Of a stretch of DNA of 64,000 nt, positions 1 to 10,399 are shown piece by piece. The notes beneath the pieces are model-generated. The model was not told the origin of the DNA and ran no database searches. It saw only the letters and a program-made list of their open reading frames with translations. The translations under genes were made by a program, and so were the position numbers. The first letter of the stretch is position 1; each line of letters begins with the position of its first letter. Source of the DNA: Actinernus sp. WN-2022 (Eukaryota > Cnidaria > Anthozoa > Actiniaria > Actinernidae); the NCBI GenBank assembly GCA_030867875.1, contig JAOWCC010000936.1, positions 10,610,095 through 10,674,094 on the forward strand, given 5' to 3'.

Positions 1-248
1 TCGCTGGAGTTCAATACCAAGTAGTAGAAGCAATGGTGTGATCATACGTTACGAAGTGAAAATCATTTTAATCGAAAGACAACGTACTCGAAGATCACTT
101 TTTGAGGCAAAAACCCAAAACACAACGATTACCTGGACGGTGTTGTATGGACTTTTGCCCTGTTCAAAATATCATGTTAATGTTAGGGGCTACACCAGTG
201 CAGGACCTGGCCCGTATAGCAAACCACCTCTTGTTATTTTTACATCTA
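1..248 (+). CDS. Receptor gene exon: C-terminal part of an FN3 domain (5' end outside window)
   Basis: The frame opened at base 2 reads through without a stop to a GTAAGT donor at 249. It shows the FN3 pattern: a Trp near the start (WSS.P), then NGVIIRYEV, then the G-L-x-P-C-S-K-Y-x-V-x-V-R strand and TSAGPGPYS before the domain end. The upstream half of the domain and the start of the gene lie outside the window. The exon ends in phase 1 (one base of a codon), which matches the next exon at 1456. The role is inferred: an extracellular adhesion-type repeat of a membrane receptor whose transmembrane segment is encoded at 58611. The first two bases may belong to the exon or to an earlier codon. 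Confidence 0.8.
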
Positions 249-390
249 GTAAGTATAAAAATAGGGGCATAATGACGTATATGATTAATGCAGCTTATTG
301 GACTGTTTATCGCTCGTGTATATATGTAAGTCCATTACCCCTATTTATCTTCCCCAGTTGAGAATTAATTTTATATTCTACCCGATGGTG

Positions 391-1320
391 TTATAAGTAA
401 AACATGTTTGAAAAATATATTTCCAACCACCAATCGATTCTCGAACGTTCTAAAACTGCATTTTGAAATATTGTTTGCCATCCAGTAAAGCCTTTGCCAT
501 GGGATCCGGAGCTCAATTCATTCGTTATTGAAGTGATGCATAACAGAATGTGACTGTTTCCTGCAAAAGGCTTGCTGAACGTGCCAGAGGTTCTACTTCC
601 CTCTCTAAGCCAAAGTTTAGGATCGACGAGAAGGCTGGGAGAACCTGTGGGCGCGCGAAGTATGAATCTCACTTCCATGCCAGACTAATCCCTTTTGATT
701 GACACCAGATAAACCTTTTTCTTGGAAATTGATTAATCCGGTTTTGTCCAAGTAGGCTTAATTCCCAACGGTTTATGAAAAGCCAACACTTTCGGACAGC
801 TGAAATAAATTACAATTTCCTTTCCCAAGGACCGAAGCACTACATAGAACAGCTCAGCTGGTTTAAATGGACTTCAATTCGGCCGTTTTCTGGAGTGTTA
901 TAGAGCTCGAGGCAACTCATGCGAACTCCAGCGACGCGACGGGTTCGACGACACGGAACGGGTAAACAATGGCGACCTTGGAAACTGCTATGGCGTGATC
1001 CAATCGCAGCAATCGTTACAAATGAATTTACTCTAGGCCAATCAGAGGCCCGGTTCAAATTCTGACTCAGGCAGAGTCAGACATACTTCGCGCGCCCAGA
1101 GGTTCTCCCAGCCTTCTCGTCGATCCTAAACTTTGGCTTAGAGACAGGTAGAGAGGGCAGTAGAACCTCTGGCACCCAGGGTAGCTCAACGGCCGCGTCG
1201 ACGTTAAATACTTGTACTCCTTCAATTCAGTCAGTAAATTAAAGCTCATTCCAACCTGGTCACCGCTGCTCTGTCACCTCTGCAAGATGTCTGTATTTTA
1301 CTCATTTATTCTCAGTACCG
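391..1320. other. Intron sequence with an inverted repeated fragment; no gene seen
   Basis: No coding pattern is visible. The stretch at 593-662 (ending in gcgcgcgaagtatg) shares a long match with the stretch at 1085-1145 (gcgcgcccagaggttctccc and on, the reversed order of short blocks). This suggests remnants of one inserted repeat. The block reading ttctcccagccttctcgtcg at 1103 has its reverse complement near 620. Confidence 0.4.
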
Positions 1321-1334
1321 TGTATACATAAAGT

Positions 1335-1361
1335 ATATGTATGTATGTATGTATGTATAGT
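1335..1361 (+). repeat. (TATG)n microsatellite
   Basis: About six uninterrupted copies of the 4-base unit TATG lie in the intron upstream of the second receptor exon. Confidence 0.9.
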
Positions 1362-1455
1362 CAATCGATACCTGAATATAATCACGGTTTATGTATGTCT
1401 TTTGTGTACGATTCTATTTATTGATTTCTTACACGTTATTATTTTAATCCTGAAG

Positions 1456-1562
1456 AACCTGGTGCACCTCAATCGCTTGTAGCAACGGCTTCAAGTTCAA
1501 CTTCACTATCTCTTCAATGGAAACCACCAAGGGACTTTTCAGGGAACATCAACAAATATACA
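1456..1562 (+). CDS. Receptor gene exon: N-terminal half of second FN3 domain
   Basis: The exon starts after a TGAAG acceptor and ends at a GTAAGT donor. Joined in phase 1 to the previous exon it reads P-G-A-P-Q-S-L-V-A-T, then SSTSLSLQWKPP and NKYT. This is the standard first half of an FN3 domain, with the conserved Trp of strand B and a Pro-rich turn. It ends in phase 0. An intron in the middle of an FN3 domain is common in animal adhesion receptors, and the partner half is the exon at 2105. The weak point is the acceptor, which has only a modest pyrimidine tract. Confidence 0.8.
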
Positions 1563-2104
1563 GTAAGTACTAACATTAATTATTAAAATATATGTGACTA
1601 CAGTATGCCTAGCCGAAATAACATTGAAGGGTTAATTCGCCACCTGTGTTATCTGGAAATATGTACGGTGCATGTACGAGTCGTCGTTCTTCAGGTTCTT
1701 CAGTGTGAAGTTGATCGATGGTCAGCAGATCCCCGCAAATGTTTCAGCCTTCTTCTTTACAAGATCCCGAAGTACAGAGTTATGATTAATCCAGACCAAG
1801 CTTATTTTTCATAATGATGCTTGCATCATGCCTATACAGACTGTGTTCAACATGGCACTTTTTATAAAAGCTAGGGAAAGCTGACAAAACTGAAAAATTT
1901 GTCGGAAATCGTGAACATGAATCTCATTGGTAGTGTTATACCTACTACACCAGGCTATTTTTAAATTGCATTTCGCTTTTCCACGATAGTCTAGAATACC
2001 CTAATTTCAATGTTGGCATATTCAAAAATATTACACAAACAAGAAATGTTCCCTAACGTGATAGTCTTCGAATATTTAAGAGTCAAACTGATTTGCTCTT
2101 CTAG

Positions 2105-2300
2105 CTCATCTTCATGGGATCTAAAGACTACTGGCCTGCTTTCACATTTCATGGATTAAAAGAAATTACAGACGGCGCTCAAGAACATACGCTAAACAAC
2201 CTTCTCCCTGGAACCCGTTACGAGCTCAAATTATCAGTGACGACTGAATGTGGAGTTAGTGCTAACAGTGCTAATGCGAAAGAAGAAACTCCAATAGCGG
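2105..2300 (+). CDS. Receptor gene exon: C-terminal half of second FN3 domain
   Basis: The exon lies between a TTCTAG acceptor and a GTAGGC donor. In phase 0 it reads LIFMGSKDYW, later LNNLLPGTRYELKLSVTT, and ends near KEETPIAG. The L-x-P-G-T-x-Y-x-L motif is the hallmark E-F region of FN3 domains. The exon leaves in phase 1, matching the exon at 29721, so the intron that follows is about 27.4 kb and is filled with transposons. The open frame continues past the donor to 2437, but that extension loses the FN3 pattern, so I place the exon end at the splice site. Confidence 0.82.
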
Positions 2301-3044
2301 GTAGGCACACAGTAAAATATAACTGTTATGTGCATTCACATTATATACAACTATTCAACAAAATTATATTCCGATCAAAAGCAACAAGCCGAAGCCTCCT
2401 CCTCCTAATTCTATTTTTCATGTGTCAATTTGTCTGAATTGTTTATTATTTATTTTCACAAAAACCGAAGACTGTTGGACAAAGTTTGTGAACGTGTGTT
2501 TGTGGCCATGATCATAACTTATTAATTCGAAAATATTTGTATCCAATGAAACAAAGGCCTTATGTTGTTGCTTTTCTACCTGTAAACACTTATTTCGAAG
2601 AGGTTGTAACGGAAAAACGTGAAACAACAAAAGCCATTATCTGATCCAAATGGATTGTGGTTATAACCTCTGAAAGTCTAGTGAATTCGTTTGTTTTAGA
2701 GTCAAAACCTTTAAGATGCATATTAATTGTCTCCTTCGATTAGATTTTAGCATGGCACATAATGGCCTGACACATCTGTAATGTTATGTTAATACGTATG
2801 ATCTAATATATGACCCGCGGGATTCAGGATATCCCGAGATTATGTGCGCGTGTGGGGATAAACATACTTGACTTGGGTCTAAGTGAGAATGGTCGACTCG
2901 TTGATATAGCTAGTAATAACACAACATAGTGTCAGAATAATAAAGTTCCTACGACTCATTGTGGCCGCTGTAACGCCTTGGGAGTTATGGAAGTCGAAAA
3001 GGAAGGGAAATTTAGTCAAAATCGAACCGACACTAGCGAAAGAA

Positions 3045-3207
3045 AATGGCGACATATCAATTTATCTTCCACCTCAGATGAGTTTTCAAGAGCCAGAAGC
3101 ATGGAAAAACTAGATCCAACGGTTTGAAAGATTTAGAAAAGCTAGGATAAAAAGTCTGAAGACATTTTAAGCTCATTCTCCCTTCCAGACGGAGACGAAA
3201 ATAAATT
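3045..3207 (+). pseudogene. Ty3/gypsy-1 Gag, N-terminal fragment
   Basis: From about 3069 the + frame reads P-P-Q-M-S-F-Q-E-P-E-A-W-K, a stop, then IQRFERFRKA. This is the N-terminal signature of metazoan Ty3/gypsy Gag (F.EPEAW..WI.RFERFR.A). The stop (TAG in place of a Trp codon) and later frame loss show decay. The frame is cut at 3207 by a TIR element and resumes at 4191. It is the 5' end of the composite element that runs to about 10000. Confidence 0.7.
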
Positions 3208-4190
3208 AGCCTGGGAAACCAGCCGACTCTTATCACTCCCCACTCGCGAAAGAGACGTCTTGGCAGCGAGGCAGAAAATTCCATACTGATGACGTAGCAG
3301 ATAGCCGTTTCACGATGCATAAATTAGTTGCAAATGCGAACAACAATCAGAATTATTTTCAAGGAATATAACTACCGAGGATGCTCGTTTGCTTGGTAGT
3401 GGATCATCGTCATTAACAACCGTGAAATTCAAGCATATTTAGCGTGTGTCGGTAGCTCGTTTGCTTCGTTCTTTCAGTGGTTCGGCCCGGTAAAAAAATT
3501 GTCCTACGACTAAAACATAATAGTTGTTTATAATTTCAAAACCTACACACAGCACAGCAGGCAACTTTTCAAGCCAGCTCTTTTGCCAGGTCAGTCGCCG
3601 AAGAGGATAGCTACAGAATACAGCGGTTATTTTCAGGGTATACTACCGAGGCTGCCCGTTTGCTTGGGTAAACGGCCATGCACGTTCGTGATTCATAGCG
3701 CACTAACATGTAATGTTTATTCATAGCCAGATTCACTGTCTGAACGATTTTGCCGGCAACAACAACTCATCCAGTGTTCTATGATAGCTCAGTGTTTGTA
3801 GGTTTACTGATATGAAATTATAAACAACTATGACAGTACCTTTTTAATCACTTACTTGTAAATGTTTTGACAGCTAGTACGACATTTCGCTTTACTAGCC
3901 GCTGAAAGAATTATGCAAAGGAGCCAATAACAGCACCGACACACGCTAAATAGGTTTGAATTTCATAGTTGTTCATGACGGTGATCCACTGCCAAGCAAA
4001 CGAGCAGCCTCAGTAGTTATATTCCTTGAAAATAACTCTGTTGTTCGCATTCGGCTTCTGAGAATTGCAACTAATTTATGCATCGTGAAACGGCTATCTG
4101 CTACGTCATCAGTATGGAATTTTCCGTCTCGCTGCCCAGACGTCTCTGTCGCGAGTAGGGAGCGATAAGAGTCGGCTGGTTTCCCAGGCT
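3208..4190 (+). mobile_element. Non-autonomous DNA transposon with about 160-bp TIRs, inside gypsy-1 gag
   Basis: The left end begins agcctgggaaaccagccgac and the right end finishes gtcggctggtttcccaggct. The inverted homology extends about 160 bp inward from each end (to about 3370 and from about 4015), with scattered mismatches. The interior has no transposase-like frame, so this is MITE-like. It separates the two halves of a Gag frame. Mirror-image ORFs in the arms are by-products of the inverted repeat. A clean target-site duplication was not apparent. Confidence 0.8.
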
Positions 4191-4800
4191 AAAAAGAAAT
4201 ATGATGTCGTGAAAGAAAGATTCGAAACACATTTTGTGTGCACGAGGAATTGTATATTTGAACGGGATATATTTAATCAACGACGTCAAAGGGAGGGGAA
4301 TATGTTGAGAGTTTCATCACTGATCTGCATAAGCTGCCCGAAGGGTGCGATTACGGCAGTTTAAGAGACGGAATGATCAGATACAGAATAGTTGTTGGAT
4401 TAGCCGATGCTAAACTATCCGAGAAACTGCAGCTTGATCCCACACCCAAGAAACCTCCGTAAATCGGGCCCGCCAGTCAAAAATAGTCCATAAACAACAA
4501 CATTTGATAATAAGTGGGTTTCAGGAAGAGAAAAATATTGAAGCGGTTTTCGGCAAGCAAAACCAATCGCGCGCTCAATGGCGCCGAAATCGACCGGAGC
4601 CCAAAAGCCAAGAGTGCTAAATAGAAGTACTGGCACGGAGACTTGCACACGTTGTGGGAGAAAGGCCCATATTAGAGAGCAGTGCCCAGCAAAAATAAAC
4701 GCAAAATGCATAAGTGCCAAAAGATTGAACATTTTGCTTCTGAGTGTAGATTTAGAAATGTTGGAGAAAACTGCGAAGAGGAAGTGTTCCTAGGCAGTGT
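4191..4800 (+). pseudogene. Ty3/gypsy-1 Gag C-terminal region with two zinc knuckles
   Basis: Translations in shifting frames read KERFETHFV, then ERDIFNQRRQREGE, ESFITDLHKL, MIRYRIVVGL and KLSEKLQLD. This is the capsid-like retrotransposon Gag region. At 4641-4690 there is a CCHC zinc knuckle, C-T-R-C-G-R-K-A-H-I-R-E-Q-C. A second follows one frame over (HKCQKIEHFASEC). Double knuckles of this type precede the protease in metazoan gypsy elements. Several frameshifts make the copy non-functional. Confidence 0.8.
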
Positions 4801-4820
4801 AGATGCTTAGGGATGCCCCT

Positions 4821-4921
4821 AGATGGTTGAGCTTAAAGTATCCAATACCAAAACCATGTTTAAGTTAGACACAGGTGCCGATGTTATGGTGATTCCAGAG
4901 ACAATATATCACAAGTTGAAG
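4821..4921 (+). pseudogene. Ty3/gypsy-1 retropepsin N-terminal part
   Basis: The frame reads VELKVSNTKTMFKLDTGADV, then MVIPETIYHKLK. This contains the aspartic-protease active-site triad D-T-G in the usual context F.LDTGADV..IP. The frame stops being gypsy exactly at 4921, where the LINE begins. It continues after the LINE at about 9011 as EEQPLRDPVKKLF, which is the expected next part of this domain. Confidence 0.8.
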
Positions 4922-5667
4922 ATTTTTCCTGCGCGCTAATGGAGTACGGTTATGGTCTTTTTAAGCTCTTCAAATCTTATTTTTTACTGCTACAATGTTT
5001 ACTTTTTCTTAACTTCAGCTCGTACATCTACGTCTAAAGGTTAGTTTGACATATCTGGTGTATTTTGGTAGTGCTTTCTCTATATTCTTGACTTTAAAAT
5101 TCAGTTTTCTATTTCGCTGGTCGGCATCTTCTAGCTGTTTTACTTATAATTCCATTTCCTTCTTCGTTGCGCTCTTAATTTATTGTTCTGCGGTCTTAAT
5201 ACATCAGTACATTGGTTAATCGTTTACATTTTCTTTACTCTTTCATTTATTACTAGTTTTCTAATTCCTATTTTCCTACGTTTACTCATCAGTTATTATA
5301 CTCTCACACTAGTACATTTTCGTTTGTATTGAACTTTCCATTCCGTCATTATCTTTCTCATACTCCGTTTAGCTTATTTTCACACTACAACACTCAGTTT
5401 CTTTCTATTTCTACATTTTAAACCATTATTTAGAGTCAACTTTCATCTCATTAGGTTCATTATTTATATTTTGTTTTAAGTTTTTCACTTCATCCTGACC
5501 GCCCAAACGGTTATTTTTTGGTTTGTATATTTCTCATACATATTTGAATTTCGAAGAGCATGAAGATTGCTCGAGCCCGAACATAACCGTTCTCACAGCG
5601 CGCGCTGTAAATTACAACGTTTGAACTTACGCTACAAAAGGAATCAAAGGATGGAATTAGCATAATA
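4922..5667 (+). promoter_or_regulatory. LINE-1 5' UTR, presumed internal promoter region
   Basis: These 750 bases are T-rich on the sense strand with no coding frame. They lie between the insertion point and the first ATG of the LINE ORF. LINEs of this group carry an internal promoter in the 5' UTR. No specific motif can be named, so this is by position only. Confidence 0.45.
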
Positions 5668-8600
5668 ATGGCCATGGCGTCTGGACGTTACTACCTTACG
5701 TTCCGAGTTTTATTTGGCTTACTACTTTTCCAGTGGATTATTTTTGCCAAAAATGGTATCCATAAGTCCTCTGCTGCTAAAGAACAACCTGGAATATGTT
5801 TTTCCATCTACAATTATTCACCAGCGAAGTGTTACGAACTCGCTTTTTTTGGAGCAAAATGGCCGCGGACAGTTCTAACCGCCAGCGACCACGTGAAACG
5901 AGCCAAAGCTGCTACCGCATATTATGGAAACTCTACAGCATCTTTCCGGAAGATTATCCAGCTTATTCACGACATAGAACTTAACCCAGGACCTAGTAAA
6001 ATTGGAAAACAAACTGGAAATAATGTCACGATAGCTCACTTGAATGCACGATCTCTCAAATGTCGAGACCACTATATTCAATTGAAGGAGACAATAATTG
6101 ACAAGAAGTTCGACATCTTCACAGTATCCGAGACCTGGCTTGATAACTCTGTAACCGACCTCGAAATTGAAGTACCAGGGTACGATATTCACCGTATCGA
6201 CCGCCTAAACAAGAGAGGCGGCGGCATTTGCGCCTACGTTTTGCGGACCTACAAAACAGATGTTCTGACCAACATCTCACAAATCGCGCCTTCTGGTTTC
6301 CACCAATTATGGCTAAAAATACAAGTCAGAAACCTGAAATCCTTCATCATCTGTACAACCTACAGACCCCCAGACACTTCTTTGAGCTGTTTCGATATGG
6401 ACCTTACAGATAATTATATTTATGCTTCGTCTTATAATGTACCTGTATACATACTTGGAGACCTGAACTGTGACATGGCGAGCATGGATACGGCTGGTTA
6501 TAAAGCCCTTAATAACTTTTGTAGCTCTTACAATGTAACACAGCTCATAACCACGCCAACTCGGGTTACTGAGTCCTCTAGCTCAATTCTGGACGTTATT
6601 CTTGCATCTGACACGAAGCAAGTGCAAAAGGCCGCAGTGTTACAAAGCTCAGTCAGTGATCATGACCTAATTTATATCACTCAAACTGAAACAAATGCGC
6701 ACCAAACCAGTGTACATTACTACTAGAAGCTTTAAACACTATAAGCCTGAGGCATTCGACAGGGATATTTCCTTAGTACCATGGTCCATTGTGGATATTT
6801 TCGACGATGTTGACGACAAACTCTATGTATTTGATACATTATTCAACGATATTCTTGAACAACATGCAACTGTCAAAACTTTTAAAGTTCGCGGGAAACC
6901 TAACCCATGTGTTACTGACAATATCCGTGGATTAATGAAGACAAGGGATAAATGGCATAAAGCAGCTAAGAAAACAAATGATCCCTTGGCATGGACGACA
7001 TATAGGTTCTTCAGACAGGAGGTAAAACGTGAAATTCGAATTGCAGAAAGGGATTTTGTCGCTGAGCAGATACAGAAAAATCCAAACAACAGCAACAGTA
7101 TTTGGAAAACAATCCGTCACTGCATACCAAACAAGTCTAAATCACAGCGTATCTTTAGCAAAGACGATAAAACTGTTGCTGACGAATTCAATAAGTTTTT
7201 CGTTTCTGTCGGTCAAACTACCATCGAGAATATCAAATCGCTGGCCAATGAATACAATATTGTGACAGGAAGCAGCGATAACTTCGTCCCAAGAGAATAC
7301 CAAACATGCGAACAATTCTCACTGAGCCCCATTGTTTGTAAACACGTCGAGGATATAATATTATCTATGCCCTCTAACAAAGCTCCAGGGATTGATAAGA
7401 TTCCGATCCGTGTAATTAAGGACTGCCTAGGCCCTATTCTCCCAGTTTTTACTTCTATTGCAAACACTTCAATAGCCACCAACACCTTCCCTGCACAATG
7501 GAAACTAGCTGAAATTACTCCAATACCTAAAGATGTAGACTTAATGAACAAGCGAATAAAAATAGACCGATTTCGCTCCTACCAATATTATCGAAAGTCT
7601 GTGAAAGGATCGTCCACAATCAATTTACATCATATCTCATATCAAAGGGAAGGCTGTCAAATAACCAAAGTGGAAACAAGAAATTTCACTCTACAGAAAC
7701 TTCTGTCATTGAAACAACAGACAAGATTCTCCAGGCCATTGACAACAAAAAACTAACTGCTCTGGTTCTTTTAGACATGAGTAAGGCTTTCGACAGCGTC
7801 GACCACAAACTGATGATCTCTAAACTACAAGATGTAGGGGCTTCACCTTCATGCACAGACTGGTTTCGTAGCTACTTGAGTGACAGACGACAAGTTGTCC
7901 GAATTAACTCAGCCCTATCTGAGCCTCTTACTATGGTCAGCGGCGTGCCTCAAGGGAGCATACTGGCACCACTCCTATTCAGTATATATACGAATGATCT
8001 CACCTCTGTACCACAGAAATGTATTGCAACGAGTTATGTGGACGACACCAAACTACTTATATCATTCAATCTGAGAGAGAGGACATCTACAATAACTGAT
8101 ATAGAAGAAGATTTATTTAACGTCAGCAAGTGGTGCTGTCAGAACCGCTTATTATTAAACCCAGATAAAACTAAACTCTTAGTATTTGGTAGTAAACAGA
8201 AGATAGCTGAACTAGAATATTTTAAGATTTCATTGCTAGGAAAGGAGCTGTTACCAGTATCCAGTGCCAAAGACTTGGGCGTGATCTTAGACACGAACTT
8301 AACCTACGACGAACACATTACTAAGACCGTTTCTTCATGCTTTTCTCGACTAGCACAAATAAACCGTGTTAAACACGCGTTTAATAAGAACACTTTAATT
8401 ACTGTTATTAATACATTAGTATTTAGTAAGTTGCTTTACTGCTCGAATGTATGGGCAAATACATCTAATAGAAACATACGTAAGCTACAATCATGTCAAA
8501 ACTATGCCTGTCGTATTGTTAGCGGGGCCAAAAAGTATAACCATATTACACCTATACTAAAAGAGCTAAATTGGCTCCCAGTAGATAAGCTAGTGTATTT

Positions 8601-8886
8601 TAGAAGTGCCACTCTGGCATTCAAATGTATGACTGATTCCGCACCAGGTTATTTAATATCTAAATTCACGAAGCGCTTCAATATTAGTGGTCCTGAAACT
8701 CGAAACTCGCAATTATTACAAATCCCCTTATTCAAATCTGCGAGTGGTCAGAGAAGTTTTTATTACAGAACAGTAAAAATATGGAACTCACTAGATAATG
8801 AACTGAAATTAAGTAAAGACGTTTTAAGTTTCAAGCGAAAGCTGAAGAGCAAATTATATCAAACTCAAAATAGGTTAAATAATTAA
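5668..8886 (+). pseudogene. LINE-1 polyprotein: hydrophobic leader, 2A-like, APE endonuclease, reverse transcriptase
   Basis: Residues 9-27 form a hydrophobic stretch (LTFRVLFGLLLFQWIIF). Then come a Cys-containing region, the motif AYYGNSTA (84-91) and the 2A-like DIELNPGP (102-109). The endonuclease follows: LNARSL, then FDIFTVSETWL, GGGICAYV, LDVILAS and SVSDHDL. The reverse transcriptase has NKAPGIDKIP, RPISLLPILSK, AFDSVDHK, GVPQGSILAPLLF and the catalytic YVDD. The C-terminus is intact through the WNSL.NELK-type end. Two frameshifts, near 6690 and near 7550, are the only lesions; otherwise about 1,070 codons are open. Start choice: the ATG at 5668 is the first in frame and sits just before the hydrophobic stretch. 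Confidence 0.9.
5971..5994 (+). other. 2A-like translational recoding motif in LINE-1
   Basis: The codons read D-I-E-L-N-P-G-P, a full match to the 2A consensus D-x-E-x-N-P-G-P. In 2A peptides the ribosome skips the Gly-Pro bond, releasing the upstream product and continuing translation from Pro. Similar motifs are known upstream of the endonuclease in APE-type LINEs of several invertebrates. Here it would free a leader of about 108 residues from the endonuclease-RT protein. Confidence 0.85.
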
Positions 8887-8973
8887 TAGATGTAATTCAA
8901 ATTATCATGTACACTGTAGTTGTATTGTATTTGTATTTTGTCTTTGAAAAGCCTTTTTAAGGAAAGATAAATA

Positions 8974-9000
8974 AAGTATGAAGTATGAAGTATGAAGTAC
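8974..9000 (+). repeat. LINE-1 3' terminal heptamer repeat
   Basis: There are three full copies of AAGTATG plus a partial copy, directly after AATAAA. Such short 3' tandem repeats are used in target-primed reverse transcription by CR1/L2-type LINEs. Confidence 0.85.
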
Positions 9001-9010
9001 AAGTTTAAAG

Positions 9011-10002
9011 AAGAGCAACCACTTAGAGATCCAGTAAAGAAACTGTTTCGACCAAATCACAAACAGACGGGTGTAGTAGGGCAGTGTACAGTCAGCCTAC
9101 TGCACGGATCTAGTAGGACTGATCAATAAATCTTTGTTGTTGAGAGCCTTAAGTATTCACTGATGGGGCGATAAGCTATTCTGGCGTTAGGTCTGCTGAA
9201 AGTTGCAATCGATAACCTTACCTCGAACAAAAAAAAGAACATAAATCAGAGCTTTTCAGTGGACTTGGTAAATTAGAAGGTCAATACAAGATAGAGTTAA
9301 ATCCGAGAGCCCAACAATTTGGCATACATGCTCCACGGAAGATGCCCATACCCTTACGGATAAAGTAAAGGACGAGCTGAAGAGGATGCAAGACCTCGGG
9401 ATTATTACCCCCATTGAACAGCCAATAGAGTGGTATGCCGGTATCGTTGTAGTCCCAAAACAAGACGGTAGAGTACGTATATGTGTGGATTTTCCCAAAG
9501 TTAAATATAAAGTTAAATATAAAGAGAGAGAGAGAACCACCAACTACCATCAGTAGATGAGACACTAGGCTTACTTAATAGAGCAAAAGTCTTTAGTAAA
9601 CTTGATGCAAACACTGGAGTTTTGCAAATTCCCTTGGCCAAAAAATCAGTCCCACTGAACACGTTTATAACACCCTTTGGCAGATTTTGCTTCGAACGTC
9701 TTCCGTTCGGAATAGGTTCTGCACAGAACATTTTCAAAGACCGATGCATTAAATTCAAGAAGGATTTGAAGGAGTCCTGTGTATAATGGATGACGTGTTA
9801 GTTTTCGGAAGCAACCAGGAAGAACCAGGAGCAAACTAGGAGGATACGCATCTGGCAACAGCTCTACATAGACTCCAGAGAGCAAAGATACCCTTCAATC
9901 CCAAGAAATGTGAATTCTCCAAGAGTTCAGTAAAAGTTACTGTGCACACTATCAGCACACAGGGTATTTCTTCAGACCTAGAAAAGGTAAAGGCCATTTT
10001 GG
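9011..10002 (+). pseudogene. Ty3/gypsy-1 protease tail and reverse transcriptase
   Basis: This continues the gypsy frame cut by the LINE. It reads EEQPLRDPVKKL, then after frame breaks LGKLEGQYKIELN, KVKDELKRMQDLGIITP, WYAGIVVVPKQDGRVRICVD, AKVFSKLDANTG, FITPFGRFCFERLPFGI and a catalytic-site remnant IMDDVLVFG. This is the gypsy RT from the N-terminal fingers to past the active site; the usual DDI/V.V is present as MDDVLV. A GA-rich microsatellite (9524-9537) interrupts the middle. The sequence loses similarity near 10000; RNase H, integrase and the 3' LTR are absent. Confidence 0.85.
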
Positions 10003-10017
10003 TGGTGGTCTAAAGCA

Positions 10018-10135
10018 TTTTATTACAAATATTGTAATCAGAACTACAAATAATACCACATTCTTGTTATATATTCAAAGTGGCCAAGGAGAAACAATAT
10101 CTTCTTGAAGAAACAGGTGCACAATGTTTCCTTGT
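10018..10135 (+). repeat. Dispersed repeat, copy 1 of 2
   Basis: This stretch, with blocks such as cagaactacaaataatacca and attcaaagtggccaagg, recurs at about 18580-18680 in the same orientation. No coding content was seen. It marks the end of recognisable gypsy-1 sequence. Confidence 0.7.
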
Positions 10136-10207
10136 GTAATTTTTTTAACCACAAAATATTGTTTCCTAACTATACTATGTAACCATTTTTTAGTGTTGTC
10201 AAACGTA

Positions 10208-10375
10208 CATTAATAATAATAATAATAATATATTAAAGCTTATATAGCGCTTATAACAAATAGATCTAAGCGCTTTACATTGGTCTACAATTACATTGGT
10301 CATTAAAAATTTACATAAAAATCACAAAACATGAGAGGACGCAAGTGGGTTTGTACTGTAAGTACACCCGAGGAT
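10208..10375 (+). repeat. LINE-tail-like repeat with (TAA)n and AGCGCTT hairpin
   Basis: A (TAA)n run is followed by agcgcttataac and aagcgctttacattgg, then a block shared with the tail of LINE-2. One part (ttacattgg...aatttacat) matches the + strand at 21975-22015. The neighbouring part (catgagaggacgcaagtggg) matches the - strand at 21945-21965. The two copies therefore differ by an internal inversion. Confidence 0.65.
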
Positions 10376-10399
10376 TAAGTAATTAAGTTGTGGTCAGGT

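Larger units (their letters stand above)
4922..8998 (+). mobile_element. LINE-1: near full-length CR1/L2-like non-LTR retrotransposon with 2A-like leader
   Basis: This element of about 4.1 kb is inserted in gypsy-1. It has a T-rich 5' region (4922-5667), one long coding region with two frameshifts (5668-8886), and a short 3' UTR. The UTR ends in AATAAA at 8970-8975 and three copies of the heptamer AAGTATG. A 3' terminal microsatellite instead of a poly(A) tail is typical of CR1/L2-group elements. It is flanked by an 11-12 bp duplication, acaagttgaag (4911-4921) and acaagtttaaag (8999-9010). Joining the gypsy frame across it gives an uninterrupted protease segment. It is the youngest-looking element in the window. 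Confidence 0.9.

Noticed and set aside
1335..1361. Telomere-like or regulatory repeat
   Set aside because: It is a plain (TATG)n microsatellite.
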